Positions 17,901 to 26,580 of a stretch of 64,000 bases of DNA are shown here, piece by piece. Under the pieces are notes generated by a model that was not told the DNA's origin, did no database searches, and was given only the letters and a program-made list of their open reading frames with translations. Both the position numbers and the translations under genes were made by a program. The stretch covers positions 208,783 to 272,782 of the forward strand of contig RSEH01000003.1 of NCBI GenBank assembly GCA_006503475.1, written 5' to 3'. The DNA comes from Stentor roeselii. Lineage: Eukaryota; Ciliophora; Heterotrichea; Heterotrichida; Stentoridae. Every line of letters begins with the position of its first letter. Position 1 is the first letter of the stretch.

Positions 17901-18562
17901 CTCGATATTATATAAGACTTATTTTCGAATCACTTAAAAAAATTTTTTCATTTCTAATGATATTTGCTTACACTACATTATGTTTCGGGCTACTAAGCAT
18001 AGTATCTGGAGAACATGAAGTTCAAGTAACTTTCGAAAAATTGTGGATAGATCCTTTCAGTCTATATTTTGGGCCACCAGATAGCTTGAAATTGAACTCG
18101 TTAAATATGGTATATCTCTCATTTTTAATAGCTTTTCTTGTGAACATTGTGCTTATGCTTAATATGATCATTTCGATTTTATCTGATTCTTATGACGAAT
18201 TTCAAGTATTCGCTATTTACTGTGATTGCAGAGAAATGACTGAAGTTATTTTGGAAATTGAACAGATGTTTTCTATCTCAACAAGAATTAATAAAGATAT
18301 GTTTTTTCAAGTTTGTGTTAACTACTATAAGGAGGAGGACGATAATTGGCAAGGTAAAGTTCTCGATACTCGGGTAGAGCTGATTAAAAATCGAGCAATG
18401 ATAAAATTAAATTGTGAGAAAATCGAAAGATTTGAGGAGAAAATTGATACCAAAATCAGAGAAGTTGAAGAAAAGATCGAAAGTGATATTAGAGGAGTTG
18501 AAGACAGTATCAAGCAAGTGTATACCAGGCTTGAAGAAATTCATACCCTTCTTAATAAGTAG
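14930..18562 (+). CDS. WD40-repeat/TRP-like ion channel fusion (14 WD40 units)
   Basis: The 1210-residue protein has 14 WD40 repeats of 42 residues (about 56-640), each with GH, SVCFS.DSK, SGS.D.SIK(I/V)W; 14 units would give two seven-bladed propellers. Next is an ankyrin-like pair (about 690-760, YTPLHFAALSGQ and GKSPIYYSI), then six TM segments (about 880-1090), with a pore loop before the last one (FSLYFGPPDS) and the TRP-like S6 end NIVLMLNMIISILSDSYDEF. The tail (about 1160-1210) is a coiled coil suited to tetramer assembly. I infer a TRPV-like cation channel with a cytosolic WD40 sensor. The pore sequence GPPD differs from its paralogue's GGDIG, so selectivity may differ or be weak. 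Start context TATAAATG. Confidence 0.85.
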   Translation: MVDREEPLLGTASEVGNDLEQTEDPCLRNLEQVKAHIEREITHEKIRNIFERSIINGHSDSVYSVCFSPDSKLIVSGSKDFSVKIWDTNTKELLSTLEGHSGIIFSISISPNSEWIASGSADKSIKLWSLSKKKEEFTLHGHLDWIRSVCFSVDSKRIISGSNDYSIKVWIISEQREEFTLLGHSNRVQSVCISADSRWIVSGSEDKSIKVWNIAKRQEEATFKGHLDVVRTVCISPDSKWVASGSDDNLIKIWSISEKREKFILRGHSVAVRSICFSSNSQYIVSGSGDTCIKIWNFSEKREEFTLKGHSNWVNSVCFSSDLKRIVSGSDDKSINLWDMTEKNNESTLKGHSHWVMSVWPSPDSKWIASGSYDFSIRIWNVAEQKQESILKGHTMCVRTVCFSSDSKWIASGSDDNLIKVWNFSESKVEFTLKGHTDWIFSVSFSVDSKMIASGSKDFSVKIWDTEKRVELFTFLGHLDRVFSVCISPDSKWVASGCGDKLIKVWNITEKKEEFTLRGHTDSVLSVCFFSDSNQIISGSSDTSIKLWSIEQRQEELTLLGHQGGVNSVYLSSDSKWIVSGSRDNSVRLWNIIEKREEFILQGHLNFVNSVCILPDSKLIASGSFDNSIKLWNMTGFEQLESCLDRDSVYDMKFYTKYEFVNAISMINSSRYSNIGLNGIGLLLGNKNYTPLHFAALSGQTEAIRAWFDILKQSDIKVPIKADTYGKSPIYYSIKKQHQVATDLLLNYIVEMTGNAEDSFKIQNFYALRNDIKIIIENSSPNLCEFLSNCLYSSKVEKYGIAKQRMAFIPRFSPDYDYFVETFETREQEHLTVKSSYFTLPFCIGSSDSISFLEALLNCTDKEIYRVQLIKKFVQCRWEAILKLVLFYSLLNWINLALIILELSRLSGLLSLISLVIVNSTLLLWEILQFKAIGIDYFKDLWNDIDILKIFITIIWVTLRNLNFKMELLSVLVVILGGIRGLTGFRAFESTRYYIRLIFESLKKIFSFLMIFAYTTLCFGLLSIVSGEHEVQVTFEKLWIDPFSLYFGPPDSLKLNSLNMVYLSFLIAFLVNIVLMLNMIISILSDSYDEFQVFAIYCDCREMTEVILEIEQMFSISTRINKDMFFQVCVNYYKEEDDNWQGKVLDTRVELIKNRAMIKLNCEKIERFEEKIDTKIREVEEKIESDIRGVEDSIKQVYTRLEEIHTLLNK

Positions 18563-19995
18563 AGAGATTATTTAGGAAAATTTCTAAGTCTTTCATCTTT
18601 AAAATCAAGTGGTTCTTGAATTGAATGATTTTCTACTCATCCTCTTTTTCCGTATTCAAATGAGCCTCAGCTGAAACATATCGAGGTGTTCATAGGTTTA
18701 AAAATTTATGTATATAATTAGACAGAATTATTCAGCCAAATAAATTTAGCGAAAGATTAGAACTTCAATAACTCTAAAAAGAAAATAGCAAGTAATTATT
18801 TATAAACTTAAAGTAACGTAAAATACAAATAAAAAAATAAATTCGTAAAAAATATTTCCATCTGAAATATTAAAATATAAAATGAAATATGAGGATTACT
18901 CAAAAACTAGTTTCTTTTTTATTGCAATTAGAATAAATAGATTTTAGTTGATTATTTTAAATTTATATATTAGTTGCATTCTAGAGTAGTCAACATTATA
19001 ACCAAAAGTTTTTCCACACTACTTAACTACTTCTTTATCTAAGTGTTTCAAAAAGTTTACTAGCTAATTATTTATAAAATAGTTCAAAAACTGAATAATA
19101 AAATAAAAATTCCTACTTTATTTAGTTTTTGTTGATTTCAAATTTGCTAAAAGCAGTTATCAGTTTACATATTGGATAATAAGCTAGTTCTTATATTAAA
19201 ACATAATTATTTATTTTTCTCAATAGAATCTTATATACTTCGAGGGTATTCATCACTTTCCTCTTCATAATCTTTAATTCTTGGAACATGATCATTTTAT
19301 TAGCTCCTTGATGCTCCTTTATGCCAATTTAAGATTCATCAAAAAACCTTTCTGTGATTGTGAATCTCGTATAAGGATTCTAGGTGCCACCTTCTCACCT
19401 TTTCTCAGTCCTCTAGACTTCAAATAAAAATCAATTGGAAATATAAGGTAATAATTTGAGACAAAAAGATTTTATCGTCCCTTCCCAGTATCTTAAGTTC
19501 CAAAAGATAATGATTATAATGAAAAGTATTTATCAAGATATTCCAAATATAATTTGAAGAATAATAATTTATATTGAATTTGAATTAAAAATATCAGAAT
19601 CTAAGATAAATAGCTATAATAAGGCTATAACATCTTATAAATAAATATTTGAACCAATTCATAGCATCATTCCTCTACACAAATCATCATCATGAAATTC
19701 CTTAAAACTTTAAAATCAAGATACAAACTCATAAAAATCAGGTAAAATAAATCTGATTAAATTCCCTAAAAACACTTAAAATTTTCAAAAAAAAATAATC
19801 ATATGTAAAAAAAATCCTAAATTATGTTAAAAATCATTTTCTATCAGAACTATAATTTAAAATAAATCATCCTATATCACCCAATTTCACAAAATCTTTA
19901 AATCCAGTAATTCCCTTCCTTAAAACAAATATCCTGACTGATGACATCATAAAATCAAATCAATATTAAAATCATGGCAAAGAACAACCTAATAA
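18563..19995. other. intergenic, AT-rich
   Basis: About 1.4 kb with no complete gene. A slightly less AT-rich segment around 19230-19430, minus strand, contains short readable pieces (for example VPRIKDYEEESDEYP in one frame and RILIRDSQSQKG in another) broken by stops; it may be a decayed exon but I cannot assign it. The rest shows nothing. Confidence 0.4.
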
Positions 19996-21474
19996 ATGGA
20001 CTCAAGCGAGAAGAAGTTATTCGTCCACGGAGGTTTAAACGAATCTATGCTTGTACAATTCATATAGAGTTCAGAAATCTCAATCACTTACACCTACAAG
20101 AACAAAGACTTAACAAAACTAGTAAAAGAAACTGATCGCACCACAAAGCAAGCCATAAAAAAACTCATCTGCGTGTCAACAGTTTGCATTCTGTTCATGA
20201 TCGCTGAAGTGATAGGAGGGTACCTAGCGAATTCCTTATCAATAATGACAGATGCTGCCCACATGTTTTCTGACTTGTGCGGATTCGGCATTTCTATGGC
20301 TTCTTTGTTCATAACAAAAAAGGAAGCCACCCGGCAAATGTCCTTCGGGTATCATCGAGCTGAAGTGATTGGGGCAAGTCTCAGTGTTTTACTCATCTGG
20401 GGACTCACTATTTGGCTACTTGCTGAAGCCGTTCAGAGGTTTATCAACCCTCAAGAAGTTGATGGATTAATTATGTTGATTGTTGCTGGGGCTGGACTAC
20501 TGAGCAATATTGTGATGGGGAAAATTTTACATTCACATGGAGGACATTCGGATGATCATCGGGTCTTGACTCATGTTATGCTACACCCTGAGGATGCTCC
20601 AAGACTTACTAGTCTTGGAAGGGCTGAGAGTATCAGAAGGGCTACTTTGAGGAGGCAGTCGAAGAAGGGAAGGAAGGAGATTTCTGATGATCATGAACAT
20701 CATGACCATGAACATCATGACCATGAACATCATGACCATGAACATCATGATCATGAACATCATGATCACGACCATGAGCATCATGATCACGAACATCATG
20801 ATCATGAACATCACGATCACAGCCACGGACATCACGATCATGAACATCACGACCACAGCCACGGGCACCACGATCATTCCAAAGGCAAGAAAGAGCACAA
20901 GCACGATCACGGTCACAGTCACGGTCACGGTCACGGCCACAGCCACTTCGGACACAGCCACCACGGCCACAATCACGAAAACATGAACATCCGAGCAGCT
21001 TTAATCCACGTAATCGGAGATTTATGTCAAAGCATCGGTGTAACCATCGCAGGACTCATAATATTCCTAAAACCCGATCTTCACATAATCGACCCGATTT
21101 GCACTTTATTATTTTCAGTGATAGTCTTTTTAACAACAGTGCCAATAATCAGAGACTGCGTTAAAATCATCATGGAAGGGACACCAAGTGAAATAAACAT
21201 TGAAGATTTAATAGAAGAGCTAAAAGAAGTATTTTTTAAATAGGCTGAAGGAGTTGTTGAAGTTCACGATCTGCATGTTTGGACTTTGAGTATGGGAAAA
21301 TATGCTTTAAGTGCTCATATTATTTCGAAAAACCCTGAAATTTCTTTAATTGCTTGCACGCAGATTTGCCAAGAAACCTATGAAATCAAACATGTTACTT
21401 TACAGATGGAAAAAATTAACACCAGTTATGACTTACAATGCTCTGTTGGCCTTCATTCTAAATATATTGATTAA
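19996..21474 (+). CDS. Cation diffusion facilitator (ZnT-type zinc transporter) with His-rich loop; two 15-nt introns
   Basis: I assemble join(19996-20052, 20068-21228, 21244-21474), giving 482 residues. Splicing is needed because the family motif ...HDLHVW continues directly after the second in-frame TAG, and because the sequence preceding the first TM helix (KQAIKKLI) follows from the upstream exon. Six TM helices are expected. The TM2 site (DAAHMFSD, H-x3-D) and TM5 site (HVIGDL, H-x3-D) are intact, so Zn2+/H+ exchange into a compartment or out of the cell is expected. Between TM4 and TM5 lies an extreme His/Asp/Glu loop (about 20687-20986) made of HEHHD units. The C-terminal metallochaperone-like domain (EGVVEVHDLHVWTL) is complete. 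The start at 19996 has TAATAAATG; an ATG at 19974 is out of frame. Confidence 0.93.
20053..20067 (+). other. 15-nt spliceosomal intron 1 of the zinc transporter
   Basis: GTACAATTCATATAG removes an in-frame TAG, is phase 0, and joins the N-terminal exon to the TM1-proximal exon. It has A at position 10 like the other three introns of the window. Confidence 0.85.
20687..20986 (+). repeat. 15-bp tandem repeat coding HEHHD units
   Basis: Units of about 15 bp (CATGAACATCATGAC and variants) run in tandem inside the zinc transporter, later mixing with GHSHGHGH-type triplets. The 5' units are nearly identical at the DNA level and grow more degenerate towards the 3' end. The encoded loop would bind many zinc ions. 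Copy number is likely to vary between alleles. Confidence 0.85.
21229..21243 (+). other. 15-nt spliceosomal intron 2 of the zinc transporter
   Basis: GTATTTTTTAAATAG, phase 0. Without splicing the protein would stop at its TAG just before the conserved C-terminal domain; with splicing it reads straight into EGVVEVHDLHVW, the family consensus. A at position 10. Confidence 0.95.
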
Positions 21475-21549
21475 TTAGAATTAGTGTGATTGAGTAAGTT
21501 GAGGTTTTAATTTTTGTTGAGAAGCCTTGTGAATTATATGAGAGAATAA

Positions 21550-21981
21550 ATGGAAAATAGTGAATATATTGGAATATTTCGACTGCATAAATATCCGAAA
21601 CTTGAGTTACTTGAATCGTTTACAAGGGATTTTCACCCGGATATAATAAAAACTTTCAATAGAGAACTGGAAATTAAGATAAGAAAAGTTTATTTCCTCT
21701 ACATCCTGCATTTATCAATAGCTGCCGCCTTAGGAATACTTTTCTTTTATCTCGGTTTTCATTATTACGAGTCAATTTTTCCGTTATCAGTTTCCTTTTC
21801 CGTGATATTCGTTGGAATATTCATCTACTCAAGTAAAGCAATAGAAATAAAAGCGCGATATTTCAAGTTTTTCAAGCCTTTTTTCCTAAAACACTTTTCA
21901 AAACACATATCATCATCAAATTCATTCCACTTAATAATGAAGAAGAAAAAGTTTTTACTATTCATCGAAAGAACAGTTTAA
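21550..21981 (+). CDS. hypothetical small two-transmembrane protein
   Basis: The 143-residue protein has a polar N-terminal part with several aromatic residues, a TM hairpin (about 55-78 and 82-102) and a basic tail ending in KKKKFLLFIERTV. I do not recognise it. The layout and tail resemble the 191-aa protein at 2214-2789. The start has an AATAAATG context. The stop codon lies four bases from the stop of the convergent phosphatase gene, so the two transcripts must overlap or have almost no 3' UTR. Confidence 0.65.
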   Translation: MENSEYIGIFRLHKYPKLELLESFTRDFHPDIIKTFNRELEIKIRKVYFLYILHLSIAAALGILFFYLGFHYYESIFPLSVSFSVIFVGIFIYSSKAIEIKARYFKFFKPFFLKHFSKHISSSNSFHLIMKKKKFLLFIERTV

Positions 21982-21985
21982 CCCT

Positions 21986-23236
21986 TTAGAATTTTTTAAT
22001 AACTTTATGCGACTCATTATTCAAGAATTCTTCAGAATAGTCCTCAAAAAAGTTCCTCAAATGAAAAGTCCTTTCATTGACATCTCTGACATCTTCAACA
22101 CAAGAAAGCGCTCTGACATAATCAATCAAATTAAAAAGTTCTTTGTCAAAGGGGTCATTATGCCAAGAGATGATCGGTATGCCATTGTCCAACTGATAAG
22201 CAAATGAATAAGCTGCATTATCAACGATGATAATATCTTTAAGATTACGATTTGCGAAGATTCTCAAGTCCTTGATGAAGACTCCATTCATATTGATGCA
22301 AGAGTCTCTGAAGAACCTTTGATGGATCAGTTCTTTTTTAGGGTCCAGGTAGTCAAGGACGACATTCGCATAGCAAGGGTGAGAAGCAGTGAAAACAAAG
22401 ACTTCGAACCACTTTCCTACTTCCCTCAAGCACTCAATAGCATAAGGTCTCACATTAATCCCCGCCTGGACCACTTCGCCAGTTGGGAACACGACAGGAA
22501 GATTAACCATCGCTTTGCCTTCAGTGATTTCATCACAACAATGGACTAAAGTCTCATCCAAGTCAAAAATCAAAGTTTTTCTAGTCTCAAAACCTTTTCT
22601 TCTCGGGACATTCACTCTTCTTTCCTTCAGTTGTTCCAAGTTCACAGGTTGAAGAGTCTTCACAAACTTCAAAGCTTGGAACGTTTGAAACAAGTGCTCT
22701 TTGTAAAGCGCTTCACTTTTCATCTGCAGGTTCACATCAGGTGCATCAAAGTTAAACTTCTTGCCTTTCACTTGAGTCACTACATTTGAAAGAGATGATT
22801 CTTTTCCTTCTTTTTCTTGTGAACGCTTTTTACTCTCGCTTGAAGATTTTCGCTGAGTTGGCGTGAATGAATTTTTTGGAATTGAAGACTCTTTACTACT
22901 GCTTCGCTTTGAGATCAGTCTTGTTGGCTTTGAAGAAGTTCGCTTTATTGGCTTTGGACTGAAGTTGAACACCTTGTTCACTGGCGTGTTGCATTCTTTT
23001 AAAGCTCGTCGAATTGAATTTGATGAGGCGGGAGTTCTTGGAATGCTCGCTTTTGTCGTTCCAAGGCGCTTCGAGTTCTCTGATGGAGGCTTTGAAAACT
23101 TTGGAGAGTTTTTGCCCAGCTTTTGAAAGGATGACATGTCGTCGTCGTCGGTCACTTCGATTGTCAATTTGCTGGATTTTGCTAAAATGTTGCCTTGGAG
23201 ATGAGTTGTTGTTTTTTGTTGCCTGGTGGATCGCAT
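21986..23236 (-). CDS. NIF/SCP-type (HAD) protein phosphatase, CTD-phosphatase-like
   Basis: The 416-residue protein has a Ser/Lys/Arg-rich, probably disordered N-terminus (about 1-180) and a complete C-terminal NIF domain (about 215-400). The catalytic motif is LIFDLDETLVH (DxDxT), followed by VNVRPYA-like INVRPYAIECL, FEVFVFTASHPCYANVVLDYLDP, the RDSC segment, KDLRIFANRNLKDIIIVDN and the final WHNDPFDKEL. All motifs of an active Mg2+-dependent Ser phosphatase are visible. Family members act on the RNA polymerase II tail, on lipin-like proteins or on signalling proteins; which one applies here cannot be told. No TM segment is seen, which argues against the membrane-anchored Dullard type. Confidence 0.92.
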   Translation of the reverse strand: MRSTRQQKTTTHLQGNILAKSSKLTIEVTDDDDMSSFQKLGKNSPKFSKPPSENSKRLGTTKASIPRTPASSNSIRRALKECNTPVNKVFNFSPKPIKRTSSKPTRLISKRSSSKESSIPKNSFTPTQRKSSSESKKRSQEKEGKESSLSNVVTQVKGKKFNFDAPDVNLQMKSEALYKEHLFQTFQALKFVKTLQPVNLEQLKERRVNVPRRKGFETRKTLIFDLDETLVHCCDEITEGKAMVNLPVVFPTGEVVQAGINVRPYAIECLREVGKWFEVFVFTASHPCYANVVLDYLDPKKELIHQRFFRDSCINMNGVFIKDLRIFANRNLKDIIIVDNAAYSFAYQLDNGIPIISWHNDPFDKELFNLIDYVRALSCVEDVRDVNERTFHLRNFFEDYSEEFLNNESHKVIKKF

Positions 23237-23561
23237 TTATTATTGTTTTTAAATTATTCAATAAGAAAGGGTTTGGTTTGTTACATTTTTTCTTTTTGTT
23301 CTTTTAAAATTCATCTTTATGAATATTGGGTTGAGGTGAAAGGAAAGGGTTTATGTGATTTGATGGAGTTATTTTAGAGAATGATTGAAGACTTTAGGAT
23401 TGCTTAAGTTTTAAGTTGTTATGATTTTAGAAGGAAGTTAATGGAAAGTTGATATTTGAAGATTCGAAACTTTAAAAAGCACTTCGATCATTTAAGATTT
23501 AAATAGATCAAAATGATTTAGAATTTTAGACTTTTGAATAGTTTCTATTGTCTTTATTAAA
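23237..23561. promoter_or_regulatory. divergent intergenic region, 325 bp
   Basis: Separates the phosphatase (minus) from the PKG-like gene (plus). It is AT-rich with no ORF of note. Start-proximal elements are AATAATAAATG on the minus side and TTATTAAAATG on the plus side. I see no other signal. Confidence 0.4.
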
Positions 23562-26105
23562 ATGGGAAAATGCATCTCAGTTTCCAAGTCCAAAAAAGAA
23601 CTTACAAGCACAATCATACAAGAGGACCCAGATGACTCTATTCCAGAAATAGAATCAGCGATAGTTATTAATCGTATTCCTGGAGGTCAATCGAAGGCTT
23701 TGATCGAGGAAGCCTTGAAGGGTCAGTACCTTTTCAAAGGTCTTTCAGTAGAAGACATGGAGATGATGTACTCAAAGCTGAAGTACTACGAAGTGCCAGC
23801 TAACGAAGTAATATTCGCTCAAGGTTCAATAGGAAAGAAGTTTTACATAATCGAGAAAGGTCTAGTAAAAGTCCAAATCAATGGAAAATTAAAAAACGAG
23901 TTAAAACCCGGTGAGACCTTCGGCGAAATGGCTCTTCTTACAAGTGCAGAACGCCGAGCAACTCTAACAACAGCCATTCAGACCTACTTATGGGGCATGG
24001 GAAGAGAACAATTCCTAGCAGCAGTTCGAGTGATCAACAAAAAGAACTTCGAAGTAAACAAAAACTTCATCAGCAACCTAAGCATTTTTTCCTTCTTATC
24101 CGAAGAAAAACTTGTAGAACTCACAGAATCTTTAGTCCAACACGACTTCGACCACAACAAAAGAATCATCTGTGAAGGCGACAAAGGCCTTTTAATGTAC
24201 GTCGTCAAGTCAGGAAACGCGGTGGCTAAAATCAACTCAGTTGAAAAGTACCGCATCAGTAAAGGTGAGATGTTCGGGGAAAATGTCGTGATCGGGGATA
24301 ACTTGATTAGAAATATCACTGTTTACTCTGATGGGGACACTTCTTTGTTAAGTATTTCTCGCGAGGACATCATCAGAATCATCGGCGAGAACTTTAAAGA
24401 AACTGTTTATCGCGCTCAGGCGAAGAACTCTTTAAACTCGGATTATTTCACAAGAAAACTCGGTGATGCGATGATCATGCAAATTATTGATAAAATGGAG
24501 TGGAAGTCAATAAAGCCCATGGAAGTCGCGATAGATAAAAGCGAGTTAGAGGAAAATATTTTTGTTTTATGTGTTGGGTCTTTAGTGGGGAAAGAAATCA
24601 ACTTTTCTCATTTTGAAGTTTTTGGCTTTAAAATGAAAATGATTAAGAATGAGGATCAGCTTGTTGCTGGAAGTGAAGTCGTTTTAGGAATATTGAAAAA
24701 GATGGAATTTGAAAAAATCTATAAAGCGCCTTGGTCTAAGTTGAAGTATGAAGTGAAGGTCATGATGCTGTTGAGCAGGGTCGACATGTTCGCTGGTAAA
24801 AGTCCGAATGACTTGAGGTACATCGCTTCTCATTCAAGGCTCCAGGAATATGATAAAAATGAAGTCGTTTATCGATATAATGACGAGGCTCTCAGCATGT
24901 TTATCATTAAGAAGGGAAGTGTTGAGATTACTCATAATGGAAAAACTATCAGAGTCATGGGAAAATATGATATCTTTGGAGATAAGTGCATTGATGAACC
25001 TCTTAGGACTAACACTGCCCGCACACTTAGTCCTTCTGTGTTCGTTGTTATTGATACCTCGGATATTCAGGACTTGATTGATGATACCACTTGGAAAGTT
25101 CTTAAACGAAAACAAACTTTTTTATGTAATTTCAGCCTTAATCATGTGATGATGATTAAAATGATTTCGCAGAATAATCATAAGTTGTACTTTCATTGTA
25201 AAATCAGCAATCCTGATATCTTTGCAACGTGTACAGTTATTAAAAAGAATTACTATGAAAATGAGCAGAAGTTTAATACACTTGTGCAAGAAAAGACTAT
25301 TTTGCTTATGATGGAAAGTAGATATATAATCAACTTGTTAAAATCATTCTGTGATGATAAATATGTTTATCTTGTTTATGAATTTGATGAGTCTGTACCA
25401 CTTTCTACTATTTTGAGTAGAAGACCTGGGGAGGACTATGCAAAGTTTATTGCTGCTTGCTTGTATATACTTCTCAAGTCGTTTCATGATAAGGATATTA
25501 TTTTCAGAGGGATTAGTCCGAATACTATTCGGATCAGCTCTAATGGATATCCTATTATTGATGATCTTAGCACTGCTAAGATTATTAGGGGGAGGACATC
25601 TACTATCATTGGAGATCCGTTGTTTCTAGCACCTGAAGTGCATCTGGGAAAACCTTATACTCGATCTGCGGATTTGTGGAGTTTGGGAATTTTGATTTAC
25701 TTGATGCTTTATGATTCTTATCCATTTAATATTACTGATGGAGATGACCCTGTCCAAATATTTGAAAAAACTCAAGGCGAGCTGAAATTTCCTAGTGAGA
25801 CAAAATTCGTCAGAGGAAAAGAAGTGATAAGTGAACTTCTCAGAAAAAACTCAAAAGAAAGACTTAATCTTGAAAACCTTCGCTTTTCGCGATGGTTGGA
25901 TTCAATTGATTGGGAAAAACTGATGAAATTTGAAGTGATCCCTGCACACAAGCCAACAATCTCACAAAAATCAAAGCAGGTAAAAAACCAAAAACAAATA
26001 CCCTTGGCGAGATATCTTAACGTAACACATATATAGGAAAACTTTCCAGATGACTATGTAAATCCTCGAAAAAGCTTAAAGTTTAACTGGAAAAAGCACT
26101 TTTAG
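23562..26105 (+). CDS. PKG-like protein with four cyclic-nucleotide-binding domains and a pseudokinase domain; one 15-nt intron
   Basis: Join(23562-26021, 26037-26105), 842 residues. The N-terminus MGKCIS fits N-myristoylation at Gly2 plus palmitoylation at Cys4, as in membrane-bound PKGs of apicomplexans. Four CNB domains follow: A (about 50-160, FGEMAL....RRATL, intact phosphate-binding motif), B (about 165-285, FGENVV..NLIRN, weaker), C (about 300-385, degenerate) and D (about 395-515, FGDKC..PLRTNTAR, partial). This A-B-degenerate C-D order matches apicomplexan PKG. The kinase domain (about 530-800) keeps LAPE and the later helices, but the Gly loop is absent, YRDLKPEN is FRGISPNT (about 648) and DFG is DLS (about 667). 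It should therefore lack phosphotransfer and may act as a cGMP-binding scaffold or decoy. After splicing, the tail reads ENFPDDYV, an AGC-type C-terminus. Confidence 0.88.
26022..26036 (+). other. 15-nt spliceosomal intron of the PKG-like gene
   Basis: GTAACACATATATAG, phase 0, A at position 10. Removing it replaces an early TAG with 22 more codons (ENFPDDYVN...), which look like an AGC-kinase tail, then TAG at 26103-26105. Confidence 0.8.
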
Positions 26106-26580
26106 ATGGTAAAATAATAATTTAAATGCTTCTTTTCTTAATGATATACAATAAAGCTTGTTTATCCTTGTATGAGAGTTCAACTTCTTCAAAAATACTT
26201 TAAAATCAGATACCTGCTGATTTGTAATAGTTGTAGTCATATGATAAAAACTAAAATTCATCAGAAAATAAAGAAAACTCTTTTTGCATAAAAAGTCTTT
26301 TCTCATAAGTCTTTTCTCATAAAAAAATTTTTTTGCATAAAAAACTCTTTCCAAATAAAAAAGTCTTAAAAAAGTCTTTTCACATAAAAAGTCTTTCCTC
26401 ATAAAAAAGTCTTTCCTCATAAAAAAGTCTTTCCTCATAAAAAGTCTTTCCTCATAAAAAGTCTTTCCACATAAAAAAACTCTCTTATTTATCTTAAAAT
26501 ATCACAAAGTTCTTCCAAATCCAAGAAACCCTAAAAGACTTTAAAAGTTTCCTACTAATGGTAAAATAATAATTTGAATG
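26106..26580. repeat. 18-19 bp tandem repeats between two 23-bp direct repeats
   Basis: A 23-bp sequence beginning ATGGTAAAATAATAATTT is found at 26106-26128, just after the PKG-like stop, and again at 26558-26580 with one mismatch, where its last three bases are the ATG of the next gene. Between them, about 26280-26480 is a decaying tandem array of AAAAGTCTTTCCTCATA-type units. A minus-strand ORF (26076-26438) is only the translation of this array. The layout suggests a local duplication with repeat expansion inserted between the two genes. Confidence 0.7.

Noticed and set aside
20581-20976. Met/Val-rich minus-strand ORF and a second plus-frame ORF
   Set aside because: Both are shadows of the His-rich 15-bp repeats of the zinc transporter.
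26076-26438. 120-codon minus-strand ORF with repeated MRKDFF
   Set aside because: It is only the translation of a short tandem repeat and overlaps the spliced end of the PKG-like gene.
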